Below, one piece after another: positions 4,919 to 7,109 of a DNA stretch of 7,109 nucleotides. The position numbers and the translations under genes are program-made. Every line of letters starts with the position of its first letter. The stretch's first letter is position 1. This DNA is from JBCDBH01 sp039184055 (GTDB lineage: Bacteria; Acidobacteriota; Thermoanaerobaculia; Multivoradales; J023): positions 1-7,109 of the forward strand of contig JBCDBH010000303.1 of NCBI GenBank assembly GCA_039184055.1. The letters are read 5' to 3'. The notes under the pieces are model-generated. The model saw only the letters and a program-made list of their open reading frames with translations. It searched no databases and had not been told where the DNA came from.

Positions 4919-5309
4919 CAGCCAGCCCCTATCGGCCCGAGGCAAGCCAAGCTCTCAGCAAAACCTCGGAGATTCGACAACCGATCTCCGAGGCCCTGTT
5001 ATCGAGGGCAACATCACTCGAGTCGCTCGGTCTGCACGAAGTAGCGTGGATCAAACGCGATGCTTGGAGTTGTTGACTCAACTCCAAGACAGCAACGTGG
5101 TGGTGCTCGGCGGTGATCGGCTCATCGCTCGTCTATCGCCCCCTTGCTACCGAACGACTCTTATGAGGAGTACACGAGGTACATGAATAGCGGTCCACTA
5201 TTCCTCGAGCTGACACGAAATCAGGCGCTCGTCTGTTTCAAGTGGCTCACTCGTTCCGAATGATCAGCGACGACCATCACTTGATCCTGCGGAGCAACGA
5301 ATCCTATAG
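4919..5309. other. Gene-poor stretch with repeat copy 1 and short ORF remnants
   Basis: No convincing complete gene is seen in these 391 bp. They contain copy 1 of the long direct repeat (4977-5117) and, after it, a short frame ending at TGA 5261-5263 that reads protein-like over its last ~37 codons ('YEEYTRYMNSGPLFLELTRN' onward). An overlapping ATG at 5260 begins 'MISDDHHLILRSNESYSW' and runs out of sense at the RHS junction near 5310. These look like fragments of one or two small, possibly immunity-type, genes cut by rearrangement. The base composition is less GC-rich than the RHS DNA that follows. Confidence 0.4.
4977..5117. repeat. Long direct repeat, copy 1
   Basis: This segment aligns with 6443-6585, about four in five bases identical by eye with a few 1-base gaps. 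The best-conserved blocks are GAATCGCTCGG/GAGTCGCTCGG, a 25-base block spanning the palindrome, and the final TGGTGGTGCTCGGCGGTGAT, identical in both copies. In this copy the palindrome CTTGGAGTTG-TTGACT-CAACTCCAAG (5063-5088) has a 10-bp stem. The copy lies downstream of the 112-aa/54-aa pair. Confidence 0.85.
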
Positions 5310-5813
5310 CTGGTCGAGGCACCAGCTGGCTACGACAGAGGATTTCTCACCACGATCCCCGGCTGGATCACCGACATCGACTACCAGCGGGGCGGCATGG
5401 TCCACAACGTTCACCACGCCAACGGCGTCCGCTGGACCCTGACCGGCGATACCGACGGCCACACCCGCCCCGGCTCGATCAGCACCACAGCCGGCTGGAA
5501 CACCAGCACCTACGACTACGACGGTGCCGGCAACATCTTCGCCATCGGCAGCCAGCAGTACCATTACGACCGGCTCAGTCGGATGACCTCCGGCCAGACC
5601 CCGGTCGGCGGGAGCACCCACACCCAAACCGCCAGCTATGATGTCTACGGCAACCTCACCCAGCTGATCACCCACGGCGCCACCCAAAACCACTCCGTCA
5701 ATCCAGACACCAATCGCCTCAACGCCGCGACCTACGACGAGCTCGGCAACCTCACCGCGATCGAGGCTACTGGATGCCGTCTGATTTCACCTACGAGGGT
5801 GGTCTTGCCATAA
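5310..5813 (+). pseudogene. RHS core fragment 1 (no start; ends in an unrelated short tail)
   Basis: The frame is open from just after TAG 5307-5309 to TAA 5811-5813 (167 residues) but has no plausible start near its beginning; ATG 5397 is the first internal Met. It opens 'LVEAPAGYDRGFLTTIPGW' and carries YD-type repeats: 'YDYDGAGNIFAIGSQQYHYD', 'YDVYGNLTQL' and 'YDELGNLTAI'. These belong to the RHS core, which forms a shell around a C-terminal toxin in secreted contact-dependent weapons. Homology ends abruptly at 'LTAI' (base 5762). The last ~16 residues ('EATGCRLISPTRVVLP') do not continue the core and may be the end of a lost toxin tip. The fragment is truncated at both ends and cannot make a working RHS protein. 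The DUF416 gene begins 23 bp later, at the usual place of an immunity gene. Confidence 0.8.
5718..5762. repeat. 45-bp RHS core repeat, copy 1
   Basis: This copy encodes 'LNAATYDELGNLTAI' and matches 6923-6967 at 41 of 45 bases, in the same codon register. It marks the end of recognisable core in fragment 1. Confidence 0.9.
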
Positions 5814-5836
5814 CACCACTGAAAAGGTCGACAGCC

Positions 5837-6439
5837 ATGCACACTTTTGATGAAAAAGCGATCCTCGAAGCCATGCACGATCTCGAGCCATGGCGCCGAA
5901 CGCTTTTCGCACTGTCGTGCGCGACCCGTCTGATCGATTCCTACGAGCGTTTTCACCAACGCACCGGACGTGGAGATTCCAAGGGACTTCGATCCCTGGC
6001 GGAGAATCTCTGGAAAGACCTGGCGGGCGCTGAGATGACCACGGGAGACGTGGAAGCGGGTCTCGAGGCTGCACTGGCGCTACTCCCAGACGAAAAGGCC
6101 TACGACACCATCAGCCAGCCGTACGCCGAAGATGCGGCGGCGGCTCTAGCCTATGCCTTCCAGGCAAGGAAAAGCGGGGACCCGCAGTACCCTGCCTGGG
6201 CGGCGCGACGTGTCTACGAAGCGGTCGACAGCTTCGTCGTTGCCGAAACAGATGCGGTGATCGGCGAGTCTGAGACGGAACAAAAAATCGTTGCCCATCC
6301 ACTCGTACAAGCCGAGCTGGCACGCCAAGAACGTGACATCGAGCTTCTCGAAGCCGCCGATTTCGAAGCGCCACAGCTCGAAGCCATGCGCCAACGCGGG
6401 ATCGAGGAAGGACAACGCCTGTTTACACCTCTCGAATGA
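5837..6439 (+). CDS. DUF416 (YjaG-like) protein, probable immunity-type gene
   Basis: This 200-residue soluble, acidic, largely helical protein resembles the DUF416 family, of which E. coli YjaG is a member. Shared features: 'LEPWRRTLFALSCATRLIDSY' near the start (15-35; YjaG has 'LESWQHVTFMACLCERMYPNY'), 'FHQRTGRGDSKGLRSLAENLW' (37-57), a middle helix 'AEDAAAALAYAFQA' (96-109), and 'VQAELARQERDIELLEAADF' (155-174), close to YjaG's 'ECEERDIELIKGL'. The biochemical function is unknown. I recall DUF416 genes being found beside polymorphic toxins and proposed as immunity proteins; the position 23 bp after an RHS fragment fits. ATG 5837 was chosen because AAAAGG (5822-5827) lies 9 nt upstream; the frame is open to ATG 5774, but that would add 21 unrelated residues. 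Its stop is followed at once by copy 2 of the long direct repeat. Confidence 0.8.
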   Translation: MHTFDEKAILEAMHDLEPWRRTLFALSCATRLIDSYERFHQRTGRGDSKGLRSLAENLWKDLAGAEMTTGDVEAGLEAALALLPDEKAYDTISQPYAEDAAAALAYAFQARKSGDPQYPAWAARRVYEAVDSFVVAETDAVIGESETEQKIVAHPLVQAELARQERDIELLEAADFEAPQLEAMRQRGIEEGQRLFTPLE

Positions 6440-6442
6440 TCC

Positions 6443-6585
6443 ACAACCCATACGCGAGGTTCTGTCATCGAAGGCTAGGTCTTTCGAATCGCTCGGCCCG
6501 CACGAAAGTAGTGTGAACCCAAGCCGATGCCTTGGAGTTGTTGACTCAACTCCAAGGCATCACCATGGTGGTGCTCGGCGGTGAT
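6443..6585. repeat. Long direct repeat, copy 2
   Basis: This is the partner of 4977-5117, starting 3 bases after the DUF416 stop codon. The pairing of such a segment with the downstream side of immunity-like genes suggests that gene and 3' flank were duplicated or moved together, although in copy 1 about 60 bp separate the segment from the small ORF. The divergence between copies means the event is not recent. Confidence 0.85.
6526..6561. repeat. Perfect 15-bp inverted repeat in repeat copy 2
   Basis: GATGCCTTGGAGTTG (6526-6540), loop TTGACT (6541-6546), CAACTCCAAGGCATC (6547-6561). The stem is perfect and should form a stable hairpin in RNA. It follows the DUF416 stop by about 86 bases. No U-tract follows, so it could be an atypical terminator, a 3'-end stabiliser or a protein-binding palindrome. 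The copy-1 equivalent keeps the central 10 bp and the identical loop. Confidence 0.85.
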
Positions 6586-6649
6586 GACCATGGCAGGTTC
6601 TCGGATCATCTGTGCCCGACTCATGAGGGCTGGATCTGGTAGCGCGGGC

Positions 6650-6655
6650 TACACT
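6650..6655 (+). promoter_or_regulatory. Candidate -10 hexamer of a leaderless promoter
   Basis: TACACT lies 6 bases before ATG 6662, so a transcript from it would start at or near the A of the ATG. No Shine-Dalgarno is present upstream of this start. No good -35 is visible. The layout parallels TACGAT 9 bases before ATG 4178. Confidence 0.3.
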
Positions 6656-6661
6656 CGAAAC

Positions 6662-6919
6662 ATGAGCACGAGTCTCCTATCCGCTTTCGCTTCCGAGGAA
6701 GCGACGGCCTATGCACAAGATCTCATCCATTCAGTGCTTCGAGCGGCCCGCGCCGGCACCGGACCAACACGCATTCACTTGGCATTCAATCGCTTCGAGG
6801 TCACCCTCGACACGACCACCAACGAAGCCTTGATTGAAGACGTGCTCGACGCGACCGAAACAGGAGAGCTCAGGACATCGATAGATGAACTCCTCGCTGC
6901 CTTCCCCCTGAAACCATGA
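6662..6919 (+). CDS. Small unrecognised protein (85 aa), possibly immunity-type
   Basis: This 85-residue cytoplasmic protein has no signal or membrane segment. It has an N-terminal helix (about 11-31, 'SEEATAYAQDLIHSVLRAAR'), a short beta pair ('RIHLAFNRFEVTLD', 37-50) and a C-terminal acidic helical part ('NEALIEDVLDATETGEL', then 'SIDELLAAF'). I do not recognise a family. The coherent amphipathic pattern and the position between repeat copy 2 and an RHS core fragment suggest another small immunity-type gene, by context only. ATG 6662 is preferred because sense-like sequence begins there; the same frame is open from 6581, but that extension lies in the repeat module. There is no Shine-Dalgarno, and a TACACT 6 nt upstream suggests leaderless expression. 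Its stop is followed in the same frame, 3 bases later, by RHS core codons. Confidence 0.55.
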   Translation: MSTSLLSAFASEEATAYAQDLIHSVLRAARAGTGPTRIHLAFNRFEVTLDTTTNEALIEDVLDATETGELRTSIDELLAAFPLKP

Positions 6920-7109
6920 TGTCTCAACGCCGGCAGCTACGACGAGCTCGGCAACCTCACCGCCATCACCCTCGGCGGCGAGGCCTACCAATACGGCTAC
7001 GACGCCATCGGCATGATGCGTCACCTCGTCTCGAGCACCGACCGATCACGCGTCTTCGTCTATACCGCCAGCGACGAACGCCTGCTCACCTTCGACTGCG
7101 CCGGGGGCG
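6920..7109 (+). CDS. RHS core fragment 2 (no start seen; runs off the window)
   Basis: Immediately after the TGA at 6917-6919 the same frame reads RHS core: 'LNAGSYDELGNLTAI' (6923-6967), then 'TLGGEAYQYGYDAIGMMRHL' and 'DRSRVFVYTASDERLLTFDC' to the end. These residues are the natural continuation of fragment 1, whose core stops at the same 'YDELGNLTAI'. This part of an RHS core precedes the final core motif and the variable toxin tip, so the tip should lie beyond base 7109. The first in-frame ATG is 7014, inside the core, so this is an orphan core fragment or the 3' half of an interrupted gene rather than a complete gene. Confidence 0.8.
6923..6967. repeat. 45-bp RHS core repeat, copy 2
   Basis: This is the direct-repeat partner of 5718-5762 (41/45 bases, same codon register), 1,205 bp downstream. 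The four differences are three in the Ala-Thr/Gly-Ser codons and one silent change. It is long enough to seed homologous recombination. Confidence 0.9.

Noticed and set aside
4807..5076. 89-aa plus-strand ORF beginning MPRVLVSG
   Set aside because: It is basic, low-quality sequence crossing the repeat module. The matching stretch in repeat copy 2 reads on into unrelated sequence with a different end, so the shared residues reflect the DNA repeat rather than a gene.
5063..5118. Integron attC-like recombination site in the repeat palindromes
   Set aside because: ACTCAAC inside the palindrome fits RYYYAAC, but no properly spaced GTTRRRY partner, R''/L'' architecture, or integrase gene is visible.
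5304..5693. 129-aa minus-strand ORF opposite RHS fragment 1
   Set aside because: A Gly/Val/Ala-rich shadow of the high-GC RHS coding strand, without a ribosome site or family pattern.
4178..7109. Insertion sequence or transposon as cause of the scrambling
   Set aside because: No transposase ORF, terminal inverted repeats or target-site duplications were found; the bracketing repeats are RHS coding sequence.

Overview
The window is GC-rich bacterial DNA. Its left two thirds are ordinary, tightly packed housekeeping-type genes, and its right third is a scrambled RHS (rearrangement hotspot) polymorphic-toxin locus. There is no rRNA, tRNA, CRISPR array or recognisable transposase. The lineage cannot be fixed from the sequence. 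GC richness, mostly Shine-Dalgarno starts, an FtsX/MacB-type permease, and an RHS core preceded by a cadherin-like 'APVAADD...VLANDSDGDG' head would fit a Gram-negative such as an Acidobacteriota, Planctomycetota or Myxococcota member. That placement is a guess.

Left part (1-4048). The 3' end of an ABC transporter permease (FtsX/MacB fold) is followed 36 bp later by a five-helix DMT/EamA-like membrane protein. A convergent NarL/FixJ response regulator lies on the minus strand; its DNA-binding domain is textbook, but its receiver has lost several switch residues. Divergent from it, across a 207-bp regulatory gap, is a two-gene operon: carbamate kinase, then a CNNM (DUF21)-CBS membrane protein sharing a 4-base ATGA overlap. 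No other arginine-deiminase gene or partner kinase is visible.

Right part (about 4178-7109). This reads as a decayed or modular RHS toxin locus. A 78-aa secreted ORF looks like the head of an RHS-type protein joined to a short toxin-like tail, with the intervening core missing. A 112-aa immunity-like gene follows 4 bp later, and a 54-aa ORF overlapping it contains a perfect 26-bp tandem duplication. Then come a start-less RHS core fragment, a DUF416 (YjaG-like) gene, an unrecognised 85-aa gene, and a second RHS core fragment running off the window.

Two repeats tie this region together. A ~142-bp direct repeat carrying a strong palindrome lies downstream of the 112-aa/54-aa pair and immediately downstream of the DUF416 gene. 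A codon-aligned 45-bp RHS segment ends the conserved part of fragment 1 and begins fragment 2, so recombination across it would restore one continuous core and delete 1,205 bp. The best overall reading, which is inference, is an immunity-gene array left behind after successive replacement or loss of RHS toxin tips.
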